64,000 nucleotides of DNA, taken from IMG/VR virus record IMGVR_UViG_3300017989_006421, positions 1 to 64,000 of that record; one strand, given 5' to 3'. The notes beneath the pieces were generated by a model, which was not told the origin of the DNA, did no database searches, and saw only the letters and a program-made list of their open reading frames with translations. Below are positions 25,474 to 32,918 of this stretch, in pieces. Origin of the DNA: a virus. The position numbers and the translations under genes are program-made. How positions within the stretch are numbered: position 1 is the first letter of the stretch; each line of letters begins with the position of its first letter.

Positions 25474-25992
25474 CTAATCTGATGAGACAGGGGCGAATAT
25501 CTCCTGCAACACGCCCGCCAACTCTGTCCTGGGACGATGAGTAGTACATTCCGCGTTGTGGGTTGCCCTTCGCTTGCCTGCCTCACGTGATGCCTCCCAC
25601 GCTTCCTTGATCTGCCGCAATTTCTCTGTCTCTGCGGTTACACCCTTGGTGGGTGGGGTCGAGTGATGGATCGCGTCATAAAAAGTCCGAGGGATTTGTA
25701 TCATCTCTCTGCTACACAACGGACAGTTAGTTTCCTCGCTGGCCTCGCCCCGATTCTTACAGGAGTCAGCTACACAAACCATTACAACCTCAGCCATTAC
25801 TCTCCAGTCCTTAGCTGGATTAGCAATCGTTAAAATCTTCATTGCCAGGTCTCGCATTCCGTCTTGGTACCCCCGACCATACGCGGTCTCGGATTCCGCC
25901 AGGTCGCCTGGTGCAGGTTGGACGAGTCCGCGTCGGCTGTTGGCAATTAACACATCGACTGCTTTCCCCGGAATCACTCTCGCGGCAGTCAC
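25474..25992 (-). CDS. Hypothetical protein with GYxxGxxD motif and zinc pair
   Basis: A 172-residue protein. AYGRGYQDGMRDLAMKIL near residue 37 recurs in variant form in the proteins at 35123 and 41026. It also has CVADSC and CPLCSRE, a likely zinc site. GTG start with AGGAGAAG upstream. Function unknown; coupled to the arginine decarboxylase only by position. Confidence 0.55.
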   Translation of the reverse strand: MTAARVIPGKAVDVLIANSRRGLVQPAPGDLAESETAYGRGYQDGMRDLAMKILTIANPAKDWRVMAEVVMVCVADSCKNRGEASEETNCPLCSREMIQIPRTFYDAIHHSTPPTKGVTAETEKLRQIKEAWEASREAGKRRATHNAECTTHRPRTELAGVLQEIFAPVSSD

Positions 25993-26059
25993 TGTCTTCT
26001 CCTATTTATGGCCTGCGCCGTGGCTTTACCATAATGCGAGCAGTGCTTGGTGATAACCC

Positions 26060-26386
26060 TTACGGTTTCAGTTGCAGCTTCAGATTGCCGCGGACGTCCC
26101 ACACCACGTCTCCTTTCTTCAACATTTGGTTAATCAATCGCCGCGCGTCTGTGGAACCAATCTTAAGCTGGTCTTGAAGATGACAAACATTCGGATGGCC
26201 ATACGCTCGCACGGAGTCCAACGCCTTTTGGTAGAGATCATTTTGTGGCTTCGTTGTCATTTCCCTCTCCACTCCTTCTTCAGTCGGTAGAGTCATGCCC
26301 CGCCGGTCTATCTCCTGTACTACGAGCCTACCGACTGCCGAATTACCAATGCTATCGATTCGTTTGTCATTGCCACTTCCATCCAC
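26060..26386 (-). CDS. Winged-helix protein resembling FtsK gamma domain
   Basis: A 108-residue reading from GTG, or 66 residues from the ATG at 26260, which has GGAGAGG upstream. The segment LYQKALDSVRAYGHPNV followed by LQDQLKIGSTDARRLINQM matches the DNA-reading wing of FtsK gamma domains and similar winged helices. It is likely a small DNA-binding regulator. Confidence 0.55.
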   Translation of the reverse strand: MDGSGNDKRIDSIGNSAVGRLVVQEIDRRGMTLPTEEGVEREMTTKPQNDLYQKALDSVRAYGHPNVCHLQDQLKIGSTDARRLINQMLKKGDVVWDVRGNLKLQLKP

Positions 26387-26467
26387 GATTTTCTATCCTC
26401 CGGTAAAACCGAAACACCCCTCGGATAAGAGTACCGCCTATCCCAACACAGATATCACCGCATGTTG

Positions 26468-27136
26468 CTACATCATTCCACCAAGCGAACATGTCTTCTC
26501 CTCTTGAGGGCTATACTCCAAATCAAATTTGAACCCGTGTGTTTTATCACAATAGACCCCAGGTTTCAACCGATCCAGGTAAGGCTTCAATGAATCGTAA
26601 TAGTCATGGAAATTTTCACCACTAGGTCTAAGACGACCAGCTTCACATTCACCTTGAATCCAGTTAGCCTCATTGCAGGCGGTCAAAATGGTAACCTTAT
26701 CGGGACCAAAGGTTGGCTCATCAATTAATGGAAGGCAATCACTGAAACTCTGAGAGGTAAAATGACCACAGATCGGACAAAACCACCCGGCTTGGCACCC
26801 AGGCAGATTAACGGTAATACCACAGTTACAACAAGAGTCCCCACTCACACCGAAGCCATATTTTACCCGAAACTCAACTAAATTTTCCCTAGTCGCAGCA
26901 AATACCCCTCTGTGTTGAGAGGAATCTTTTGGCCATTTCCAGTCAGATTCAGGCTTGGCCACAAGACGACCACGGCGGCGCAATTCCTCTACCAAAAGAT
27001 TCTCCCGTTCCAGGATAGCCAGAAAAGGTGAATCAGGCGGCAATTGGTGAGGACGACCTACCAGGTCCCGTGCGCAGACTCCCAATTCCTCATGGATGGC
27101 GGATCGTGATAGTTCGCTTAACGTTTCCCGTGACAC
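26468..27136 (-). CDS. Hypothetical zinc-ribbon protein
   Basis: A 222-residue protein from a GTG that lies seven bases after AGGAGG; the frame is open to 27256 but overlaps the GroES-like gene. CCNCG near residue 105 and CPICG near residue 120 form a zinc ribbon. The N-terminal region is helical and acidic-basic mixed. Function unknown. Confidence 0.6.
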   Translation of the reverse strand: MSRETLSELSRSAIHEELGVCARDLVGRPHQLPPDSPFLAILERENLLVEELRRRGRLVAKPESDWKWPKDSSQHRGVFAATRENLVEFRVKYGFGVSGDSCCNCGITVNLPGCQAGWFCPICGHFTSQSFSDCLPLIDEPTFGPDKVTILTACNEANWIQGECEAGRLRPSGENFHDYYDSLKPYLDRLKPGVYCDKTHGFKFDLEYSPQEEKTCSLGGMM

Positions 27137-27230
27137 GAGTGTCCTCCTACCTAAACACGAAAACAAGCACAGATTTGTGGTGAGTAGGACCATAGTATGC
27201 AATTTACGATTGCCATTTCGATCCCCTAGA

Positions 27231-27533
27231 TCAATTGGTAAAAACAGCCACAACATCCTGAACCTGAACCACCATCAGTCTGTCATCGGCCTCGAATCCA
27301 ACAGGCACCGCGTTCTGCGGATTAAAAAGAACCCTGTCATACTGCTTGATTGGGTAGTCGGGGTCACTGTCTACCTTGGCTGATATTTCTACTACCCGAC
27401 CAGTTAGGGTGGGAATTTCCAAAGAACCAGGTAACTCAATTCCGCCTTTGGTGGTGGTTCTGTTCTCGTCTTTCCGGATGAGTACCCGTTCTCCAAGAGG
27501 AATCAAGGTCTCCATTTTCTTTTTCGTTTTCAA
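27231..27533 (-). CDS. GroES-like co-chaperonin
   Basis: A 100-residue protein. IPLGERVLIRKDENRTTTKG with the mobile loop region GIELPG, then TGRVVEISAKVD, YDRVLFNP and the final VQVQDVVAVF, follow the GroES fold. Phage co-chaperonins such as T4 gp31 replace host GroES so that GroEL can fold large capsid proteins. It starts with TTG after GGAGG. No phage GroEL is seen here, so it would use the host chaperonin. Confidence 0.8.
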   Translation of the reverse strand: MKTKKKMETLIPLGERVLIRKDENRTTTKGGIELPGSLEIPTLTGRVVEISAKVDSDPDYPIKQYDRVLFNPQNAVPVGFEADDRLMVVQVQDVVAVFTN

Positions 27534-27763
27534 GCGGGCCTCCTAAGTGAATGAGAGAGGTGATTACAAGATCTACGATTCTCGTCAAGAAAAACCACAT
27601 CTGTAATAGAGCGATTCAAACTGTCGATGCTGGTTTTTATCACCCTTGCCTTCTTCCAAAACTGGCGATTCTGGTCGGGTTGGTCTCCGCCTGCCTGAAC
27701 CCAAGCAAACCCATCAAAAGCGTACGCTTCATCACCCGGTTGAAAAGCGGCCTGGCAACTCAT
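27530..27763 (-). CDS. Hypothetical SH3-like small protein
   Basis: A 77-residue protein. FQPGDEAYAFDGFAWVQ with a later FWKKARVIKT resembles the small beta-barrel proteins that open with a GD turn in many phages. It overlaps the GroES-like start and the upstream methyltransferase stop by four bases each. Confidence 0.55.
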   Translation of the reverse strand: MSCQAAFQPGDEAYAFDGFAWVQAGGDQPDQNRQFWKKARVIKTSIDSLNRSITDVVFLDENRRSCNHLSHSLRRPA

Positions 27764-28275
27764 CGCACACTCAGAACCTTAACCACACGCCAACAAGTTC
27801 CCCTTTTCGCTACATGGTCAGAGAGGATCTCATAGGTGTAGTTCAAATCCAAGGCTTCCAAAAATTCTACGTAGTGGTAAAAACCGTCCAGCAGCAGAAC
27901 CGTCCCTGGCCTCACATTTTTACGATGTAACTCATACCATAGTTTTCGTCTAACCCCATTCGGGCCATCATTGATGATGAGGTCAAATATACCGTCAACA
28001 ATCTGAGCCGGAAAGACTTCCCAGAAGATTGTCTCTATTGAGGAATCCGGGCACACGAAGGTGGGGTCGTTCTCATAGCTAACATAGCGGTAGTCAACGC
28101 TCTTGTCGCGGAGCAATTTTGCTAGAAGCTCAGTGCTCTTTCCTGTTCCGAATTCCAGGATACTGAGTTTATCCACGAAAGTGACTGCGCGGAGTGCCGA
28201 AAGAACAGGGATTTGATCCATACTCCAACCCCCGGTGAATTCTTTGGTATCATCCAACTCAACTTGTAGTTTCAT
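27760..28275 (-). CDS. Class I methyltransferase-like protein
   Basis: A 171-residue protein with SAM motif I LSILEFGTGKSTELLAKLL near residue 37, an acidic YENDP loop, and FDLIINDGPNG as motif IV. It resembles small-molecule methyltransferases of the FkbM or related groups. The substrate is unknown. ATGA overlap with the next gene shows coupling. Confidence 0.65.
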   Translation of the reverse strand: MKLQVELDDTKEFTGGWSMDQIPVLSALRAVTFVDKLSILEFGTGKSTELLAKLLRDKSVDYRYVSYENDPTFVCPDSSIETIFWEVFPAQIVDGIFDLIINDGPNGVRRKLWYELHRKNVRPGTVLLLDGFYHYVEFLEALDLNYTYEILSDHVAKRGTCWRVVKVLSVR

Positions 28276-28286
28276 CGCACCTACTC

Positions 28287-28382
28287 CTAATTAAGTAGTC
28301 CACTCACAATCGCCCCGATGAACCTAGACCCAAAGGCAAGCAACAGGCCAATCATTACAATTCCCAACTGACAGCCGCTCAT
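28287..28382 (-). CDS. Small membrane peptide
   Basis: A 31-residue frame from the ATG at 28382, with GAGG just three bases upstream. It is almost one membrane helix (LGIVMIGLLLAFGSRFIGAIV). The frame is open to 28568, but the longer form would overlap the upstream gene by 139 bases. Confidence 0.4.
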   Translation of the reverse strand: MSGCQLGIVMIGLLLAFGSRFIGAIVSGLLN

Positions 28383-28429
28383 AGTCCTCTTGTAACGCTG
28401 CCCACGTGTTTGCTGCTTCTTGTGGTGTC

Positions 28430-28936
28430 CTACATTTTGGAACGTGATTTTAAGACAGTCAGTGATGGATGATCTTTTGCGAATTGCCGACAGAAAACGC
28501 GATCTTTCACAACCCAATGTTTGGCATATTCTATTGCTTCTTTTCGACGCCAACCCGGCCCCAGCCACGTATTCGCGTGAAGAGTGTTTGGGAAGTAAAT
28601 ATCAAGAGTCCACCCCGTTACTCCCTGTCCATTCCAGTCTTTCCTCACGATACCGAAACGTTTATTCTGAGGAAAAGGACTAGATAGACAAGTTTCATCC
28701 AGCCGGGAGTCCACAACAACAGGTTTTTCTCCTATCCACACGATATCTCGGAGTAAACGAGCTACACTTACACAATCCCCTATTTGATCGTTTAGATGGC
28801 CCAGTAGCCTTTGATTCCTATCCATATCCTTACGAATCTGATCCGCTTGGGCTTCTAGCATTTTCAAAGACGTTTGCACTTGATCCGGGGTCAATCGTCT
28901 CAAATTAGCAGTTGTTAATTTTAAACTGATCTTCAT
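28430..28936 (-). CDS. Hypothetical protein with N-terminal coiled coil
   Basis: A 168-residue protein. Residues about 15-55 form a coiled coil (VQTSLKMLEAQADQIRKDMD). The C-terminal half has aromatic-rich beta segments with TLDIYFPNTLHANTW. The ATG at 28936 has GGAG six bases upstream; an ATG at 28978 has none. Function unknown. Confidence 0.6.
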   Translation of the reverse strand: MKISLKLTTANLRRLTPDQVQTSLKMLEAQADQIRKDMDRNQRLLGHLNDQIGDCVSVARLLRDIVWIGEKPVVVDSRLDETCLSSPFPQNKRFGIVRKDWNGQGVTGWTLDIYFPNTLHANTWLGPGWRRKEAIEYAKHWVVKDRVFCRQFAKDHPSLTVLKSRSKM

Positions 28937-28995
28937 GCGAATCTCCGGTACCTCTCTTATTGGCCGAGTCACTTCCATTACCGAAGGGGGGGGGT

Positions 28996-29042
28996 GGGAT
29001 AGAGCAGGGCGAGGTAGGTACGTGGATGCCCTACTCTATCCC
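28996..29042. repeat. Long hairpin 1 of three
   Basis: An inverted repeat: GGGATAGAG, one mismatch, AGGGC, then a 17-base loop and the matching arms GCCCT and CTCTATCCC. It lies in the 228-base gap between the genes ending at 28936 and 29165. A run of nine G (28986-28994) sits beside it. It is the first of three tandem structures. Confidence 0.8.
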
Positions 29043-29057
29043 GAGGCGAAAAAGAGT

Positions 29058-29093
29058 GGGGAGCAGGGGCTTGTGATGCCAACCCTGCTCCCC
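29058..29093 (-). terminator. Long hairpin 2 of three, terminator-like
   Basis: A perfect 11-bp stem GGGGAGCAGGG with a 14-base loop. Read on the minus strand it is followed by ACTCTTTTT, so it can act as a Rho-independent terminator for the leftward gene at 29165. Read on the plus strand it has no T tract. Confidence 0.65.
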
Positions 29094-29109
29094 AAGTAAA
29101 TGATTCGTC

Positions 29110-29160
29110 CGACGAGGGGGCAGACGTGTCCGGGGAAACACTGCCCGCCCACGCTCGTCG
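29110..29160. repeat. Long hairpin 3 of three
   Basis: Nested inverted repeat: CGACGAG pairs with CTCGTCG, then GGGCAG with CTGCCC, then GTGT with ACAC. The total span is 51 bases. It ends four bases before the stop codon of the gene at 29165. Confidence 0.75.
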
Positions 29161-29164
29161 AATG

Positions 29165-30160
29165 TCAGTTAAGAACATGCTCACCAATAAAGTCATTGGG
29201 GTGATCTACCAAAGTGTCAGCGGCTTCCATCGGATCGCGGCCCCAAAGTTGTATCATGCTTTTAGCCAATTTCTGCTGAACCACTTTCAGTGTGTCTTGC
29301 TTTTTACACACCTCATCTAACTCTGCGTAGATGTCTCCCCTTATGTGGGCCTGAGTATAGAGCACAGCCCCCGGCATGGTTATTCCTTGCACGACATCAA
29401 GATAAACCTGGAGTTCCAGCATCTTGACATAGTTGTCTTTGGCGACCCTACCCTTGAGCTGCCCATAGACAAACGGCAAATCCAACCACCTGTGGAATTC
29501 TTTCATCCATTCCCATTTGTCTTGGAGACGACCACCATGGAACGCTACGAAATCCCACAATCCCCCACCCCGCATACTAGTGAGCCAATTTTGCTCGGCA
29601 CATTTGATATCAACATCAGCGAGAGGAAGGGTGGAGTGGCCACGATTGTTTTGAAGAAGCAGAGAACCATCATGCACATGGAGCCCACATGGAACCCATC
29701 CTGCCCTGCGTCTTCGTCTTTGATTAGACAAAGAATGCCGGGTAAGAATTTCATGATGACTGTTCAAAGCAGGGTACCCAGGTAAGAACACCTGACCACT
29801 GGGTAATACCAGTGATCTCGGTTTTCGTCCACCGGGACCATACAGTTTCTTTCTGGTTTCCCAGGCTTTACGAGCAGCTTCGGACCGACTGGTCTTCTTT
29901 TGCTCATCTCCCAACGCAAGTCCCACCGCCCCGTCACTAGGGAGGTTTTTATCTGGAGCGACAGGGACTGGGTTGCCCGTTTCACCATCTCCTTCAACAT
30001 CGTCGAAGTTACCATCCAAATCCGGTGTTTGGACGGGAATCTCACTTACGAACGCGTGTCCATAAGGGCCACACACATTGCACCTCCTGGTTTTAGGGAA
30101 CAGCGAATAGCTCAGAAAGTTATCGATTTGTCCATAATGTCGATAACAAGGACTGGACAT
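29165..30160 (-). CDS. Hypothetical protein
   Basis: A 331-residue protein. CNVCG near residue 27 may be half of a zinc site. A low-complexity acidic linker follows, then SRSEAARKAWETRKKLYG, a basic helix common in DNA-associated phage proteins, then a globular Trp-rich C-terminal half. A consensus promoter lies 75 bases upstream. Function unknown. Confidence 0.6.
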   Translation of the reverse strand: MSSPCYRHYGQIDNFLSYSLFPKTRRCNVCGPYGHAFVSEIPVQTPDLDGNFDDVEGDGETGNPVPVAPDKNLPSDGAVGLALGDEQKKTSRSEAARKAWETRKKLYGPGGRKPRSLVLPSGQVFLPGYPALNSHHEILTRHSLSNQRRRRRAGWVPCGLHVHDGSLLLQNNRGHSTLPLADVDIKCAEQNWLTSMRGGGLWDFVAFHGGRLQDKWEWMKEFHRWLDLPFVYGQLKGRVAKDNYVKMLELQVYLDVVQGITMPGAVLYTQAHIRGDIYAELDEVCKKQDTLKVVQQKLAKSMIQLWGRDPMEAADTLVDHPNDFIGEHVLN

Positions 30161-30234
30161 CCTCGGACATCCGAACTACCGCTTGGCTTGCGACCTGTTC
30201 CAAACCTCTTAATAAAATGTCTTTCACTATTTCC

Positions 30235-30264
30235 ATTATACCATAAGAGGGGGGTATCTGTCAA
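30235..30264 (-). promoter_or_regulatory. sigma70-like promoter
   Basis: On the minus strand TTGACA (30259-30264) is followed after 18 bases by TATAAT (30235-30240). Both boxes are perfect. It points at the gene at 30160 and resembles the pair at 47602-47694. Confidence 0.8.
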
Positions 30265-30286
30265 TACAACAAAAACCTAACAAGAC

Positions 30287-31810
30287 CTAGCAGGCCACCA
30301 CCCAGTGGTGTATAGATTTACGGCCCAACCCCCCGAAATTCACTTCTTCTATCTTCTGGACCCGATACGGCAGGGCCGCGACAAAATCATCTAAAGAACA
30401 CCCCTGAACCGGCTTGAAATCCAAGATGGCCTTGTCCCGGAGAGTGATTCGCTTGAACGTCTCATGAATCGCGCGTTGATATTGCTCAAGCGAATCATAG
30501 CCCCCATCCCCGTATTCGTCCTTGTTGAAGAAAGGCGGACTAGTAATTACTCCGTCACATTCAACGGGATCCATCTGAGAAGAATCAGCGTGATGAATAC
30601 GTACGCCGGTTAGCCCCATTTCCTTAGCCATGATAACGTTAGCACTACAAGTCCAGGGGTTGATGTCGAATCCAGTGTATGTCTTCCCAATAGCACAAGC
30701 CCCCAACATTCGACCACCAAAACCAGCAAAGGGGTCCACTATCTCCGGCCCGTCAACCATGAGGGCCATTCGCTTACCTAATGAATCCTGGAACATGGTT
30801 GGAACCATGTCAAAAAGCTTAAAATAGCGACGTAGGGAAGTTGGAGACAAATTGGCGTATTTTATTCTATTGGCGGTTATTTTCGCCGGGTTGCACCGCC
30901 AATAGGATATGGGATCAACTTCGGCTCTGGACGTCTTCATTGTCCACAGATGTTTGTGGTACCACTCCATGGCCGTTCTACAATAGCAGAAGCCTTTAAG
31001 GGAAGTAGTCTTTTGTAAACGGGCGTATTGGTCTTGAAAAGCGATTTTGTCGTATGTGAATACAAACGGATTATCGTTGGCCGCACAAAAATCAATGATA
31101 TCGGCTTCCAGCCGCAAACGCTCTTTCGAATCAGGTTCCCCCTCCAAACTCCAACTAATCGGATGAGGAACAAACCCCCGCGACATCAACTGATCCTCGT
31201 GGTCGTTGTCTGTGGAATAGGGATACTTTGGGTTCTGGTATTCAATAGCCAATTTCCCCACTACGAAATCCACGCCCAAGTCTTCACAGAGCTGTTGGTT
31301 ATTGTCCTGAGTTAGATTCAAGATTTCTACCAACAGCTTGGCCCCTCGTTTATTGCGGCACCGCTTAGGTAAGGGCTTTTGGCTAACTGCTTTTTTACAC
31401 CACACGCACTCTTTTTGGACCAAATCCCGGTTGCAGACCTTGCATTTTTTAGATTGCTTACAACTCCCACAAAGACGGCTCTTAGAAGAGTATGTTTCGA
31501 ATAAGGTTTTACAGCGGTGACATTTTTTGGTGTATTTCCCCCTCTTCTTCTGATGCTCTCCTCGAGATAAGGTGTTGCTAATTTTATCGCGAGTTTCTTC
31601 GCTCAATACTCTGGATTTTGCACACCGATTAGAACAAGTTTTACGACCCCGTTTCCCCTTTTTGGTTTTAAACTTTGTTCCACATTGACAAAGCCTCTCC
31701 TCTAAGAAGGACTCTTTATAACACGCTTGAGAACAATACTTCCCCCTCCCCCGAGCCACCTCGGCTTCAGAAATATCAAATGAGGCATTACAATTTTGAC
31801 AAGACCGCAG
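30287..31810 (-). CDS. Zinc-finger, nuclease-like and DNA methyltransferase fusion
   Basis: About 508 residues. The N-terminal 165 residues hold at least six CxxC zinc pairs (CQNC, CSQACY, CQCG, CHRC, CGSC, CKVC). The middle has VDFVVGKLAIEYQNPKYP, which could be a nuclease core of the PD-(D/E)XK/Vsr type. The C-terminal third is a DNA methyltransferase with DPFAGFGGRMLGA, the SAM motif, and VITSPPFF, the catalytic motif IV of N4-cytosine or N6-adenine enzymes. The start is unclear: the frame is open back into the tRNA-Lys gene; a CTG at 31810 or ATC at 31813 follows a GGGGA site. Confidence 0.65.
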   Translation of the reverse strand: MRSCQNCNASFDISEAEVARGRGKYCSQACYKESFLEERLCQCGTKFKTKKGKRGRKTCSNRCAKSRVLSEETRDKISNTLSRGEHQKKRGKYTKKCHRCKTLFETYSSKSRLCGSCKQSKKCKVCNRDLVQKECVWCKKAVSQKPLPKRCRNKRGAKLLVEILNLTQDNNQQLCEDLGVDFVVGKLAIEYQNPKYPYSTDNDHEDQLMSRGFVPHPISWSLEGEPDSKERLRLEADIIDFCAANDNPFVFTYDKIAFQDQYARLQKTTSLKGFCYCRTAMEWYHKHLWTMKTSRAEVDPISYWRCNPAKITANRIKYANLSPTSLRRYFKLFDMVPTMFQDSLGKRMALMVDGPEIVDPFAGFGGRMLGACAIGKTYTGFDINPWTCSANVIMAKEMGLTGVRIHHADSSQMDPVECDGVITSPPFFNKDEYGDGGYDSLEQYQRAIHETFKRITLRDKAILDFKPVQGCSLDDFVAALPYRVQKIEEVNFGGLGRKSIHHWVVAC

Positions 31811-31843
31811 GATGACATTCCCCAGAAGACGTATGACCCCAAA

Positions 31844-31916
31844 TAGGACCGGCAGGATTTGAACCTGCGACCCCCGCCTTAAGAGGGCGGTGCTCTGCAC
31901 ACTGAGCTACGGTCCT
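31844..31916 (-). tRNA. tRNA-Lys(CUU)
   Basis: A complete 73-base tRNA on the minus strand. The acceptor AGGACCG pairs with CGGTCCT and the discriminator is A. The D arm is GCTC/GAGC, the anticodon arm CCGCC-CTCTTAA-GGCGG with anticodon CUU, and the T arm GCAGG-TTCAAAT-CCTGC. CCA is not encoded. It lies 13 bases behind the split tRNA-Lys(UUU). Confidence 0.92.
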
Positions 31917-31968
31917 GAAGATTTATAATTGGGACTGGTGGGGCTCGAACCCACGACTCACGGCTTAA

Positions 31969-32580
31969 CATCCGACATCATGTTTCCATAACCACCAACA
32001 CTAGGGCTGGCTTGTCGGCTGGACCATCTCTTAACCATCTCAGGCTGAGTGCGTATGGCCTCTACGGATCCCGCGTCAGACGGTTTCCTCGGGATTATCG
32101 TGAGCATACTTCTTGTACACTCTTACGACGTTCCCCGATATGGCACTCTCCACTTCTGCAGTTGCACTTTGAAGATTTCTCTTTCTAGCGAAAGAGGTTC
32201 CACAAGACCTGCTACAGCAGGTACAATCTCCCCTCCCCTTCCCTAGGTGAGTTCGATTGTGTTTTCTTGAGAACGATTCACCACAATAGGACAGACGAAA
32301 TCGCACCACTTTTGTTTCTGGTCAAATCCATGTCTCCTAGCGTGTTCGGCGTTAGACAGGAGTTCCAGATTCTTAGGTCGATTATCCTTCCTGTTCCCGT
32401 TCTTGATGAACCACTTCATCGGAATCGAGAAGTCTACCGATCATGTTCTCCATGACGACCCTGTGCATAGGCACGTAATCATGTGCATAAGCTAGGGTGC
32501 TTCCTTACAACAGCGAAGCTGTAAGGACTGGCACTGACAACCCTCTCGATCTTCCACACAGAAGGCTCCTATTTTTCCTG
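31969..32580 (-). other. Group I-like intron, 612 nt
   Basis: It lies inside tRNA-Lys(UUU). The last 5' exon base is U and can form the usual U-G pair with GGAGCC about 16 bases into the intron, which also pairs with the exon GGC. The last intron base is G. AAGAGATGGTCC at about 32020-32031 resembles the S element of the group I core; GGCCAT upstream can pair with its ATGGTC as a P7 helix. A GAAA-loop hairpin lies near the 3' end. These support group I; the full fold was not computed. Confidence 0.7.
32076..32468 (-). pseudogene. HNH homing endonuclease, two frame changes
   Basis: Read across three frames the minus strand gives MHRVVMENMIGRLLDSDEVVH, then KNGNRKDNRPKNLELLSNAE, then YCGESFSRKHNRTH and a four-cysteine finger CTCCSRSC, ending in YKKYAHDNPEETV. 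This is the HNH order of phage homing enzymes (His-His, Asn, Asn-Leu-Glu-Leu). The first frame change falls in the HH-KNG motif near 32403, the second at the CPYCGE finger near 32300. About 131 residues when rejoined. It is most likely inactive. Confidence 0.75.
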
Positions 32581-32653
32581 AAGGCCGTTGCTCTACCAAC
32601 TGAGCTACAATCCCATTACTTCTCCTAACGAATGAGTGACTCCTTCCATTAAA

Positions 32654-32756
32654 GTTGTGGGCCGGACTCCTACCGGCTGTACAAGCAGCACTCGTTTTCC
32701 TACAGGCGGGTATACCGCTCTCCAGTGGCCGAGCCAGCACGCTATGTAGCCACAGC
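32654..32756 (-). other. tRNA-like element of unclear type
   Basis: On the minus strand a T-arm-like hairpin GCCGG-TAGGAGT-CCGGC is followed at once by CCACAAC, which pairs with GCTGTGG at 32750-32756 except for one position. The spacing of hairpin and acceptor is that of a tRNA. A D-arm-like GCTC...GAGC lies inside, but the 103-base length and the anticodon region do not fit. The leader ATTCGTTAGGA before it also precedes the split tRNA-Lys. It could be a decayed or interrupted tRNA. Confidence 0.35.
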
Positions 32757-32790
32757 ATCATTCCTTCCTAACGAATTAAAAAGAAAATAA

Positions 32791-32835
32791 GTGGTAAGGG
32801 CTTGGGCCTCGGGCGGAATTCCTCACCCTTACCAC
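32791..32835 (-). terminator. Terminator between RNA ligase gene and tRNA genes
   Basis: A perfect 10-bp stem GTGGTAAGGG/CCCTTACCAC with a 25-base loop that has inner pairing. On the minus strand TTATTTTCTTTTT follows. It should stop leftward transcription from the RNA ligase gene before the tRNA region, or separate the tRNA transcript. Confidence 0.7.
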
Positions 32836-32918
32836 TCCCGATACCCGCGCCGGTACCGGATCAGCTCTGCTGATTGTCACGCCTGGATTCGGCGGCGTTC
32901 CCTACATCCGTCTGCTTG

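Larger units (their letters stand above)
31930..32614 (-). tRNA. tRNA-Lys(UUU), split by an intron
   Basis: The 5' exon (32581-32614) gives acceptor GGGATTG, D arm GCTC/GAGC and half anticodon arm ACGGC-CTT. The 3' exon (31930-31968) gives TTAA-GCCGT, variable loop GAGTC, T arm GTGGG-TTCGAGC-CCCAC, CAGTCCC and discriminator A. Joined, every stem pairs (one T-G in the acceptor) and the loop is CTTTTAA, identical to the usual tRNA-Lys loop, with anticodon UUU. The break lies between positions 34 and 35, the site used by the cyanobacterial tRNA-Leu group I intron. The mature tRNA has 73 bases. Confidence 0.88.

Noticed and set aside
28978-29196. A 72-codon frame over the hairpins
   Set aside because: It follows the inverted repeats and has no start signal; the region is better explained as structure.
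32492-32761. An 89-codon frame across the tRNA-like element and the 5' exon of tRNA-Lys
   Set aside because: It reads AQLVEQRPSG, the usual translation of tRNA D-arm sequence, and runs into the intron, so it is not a protein gene.
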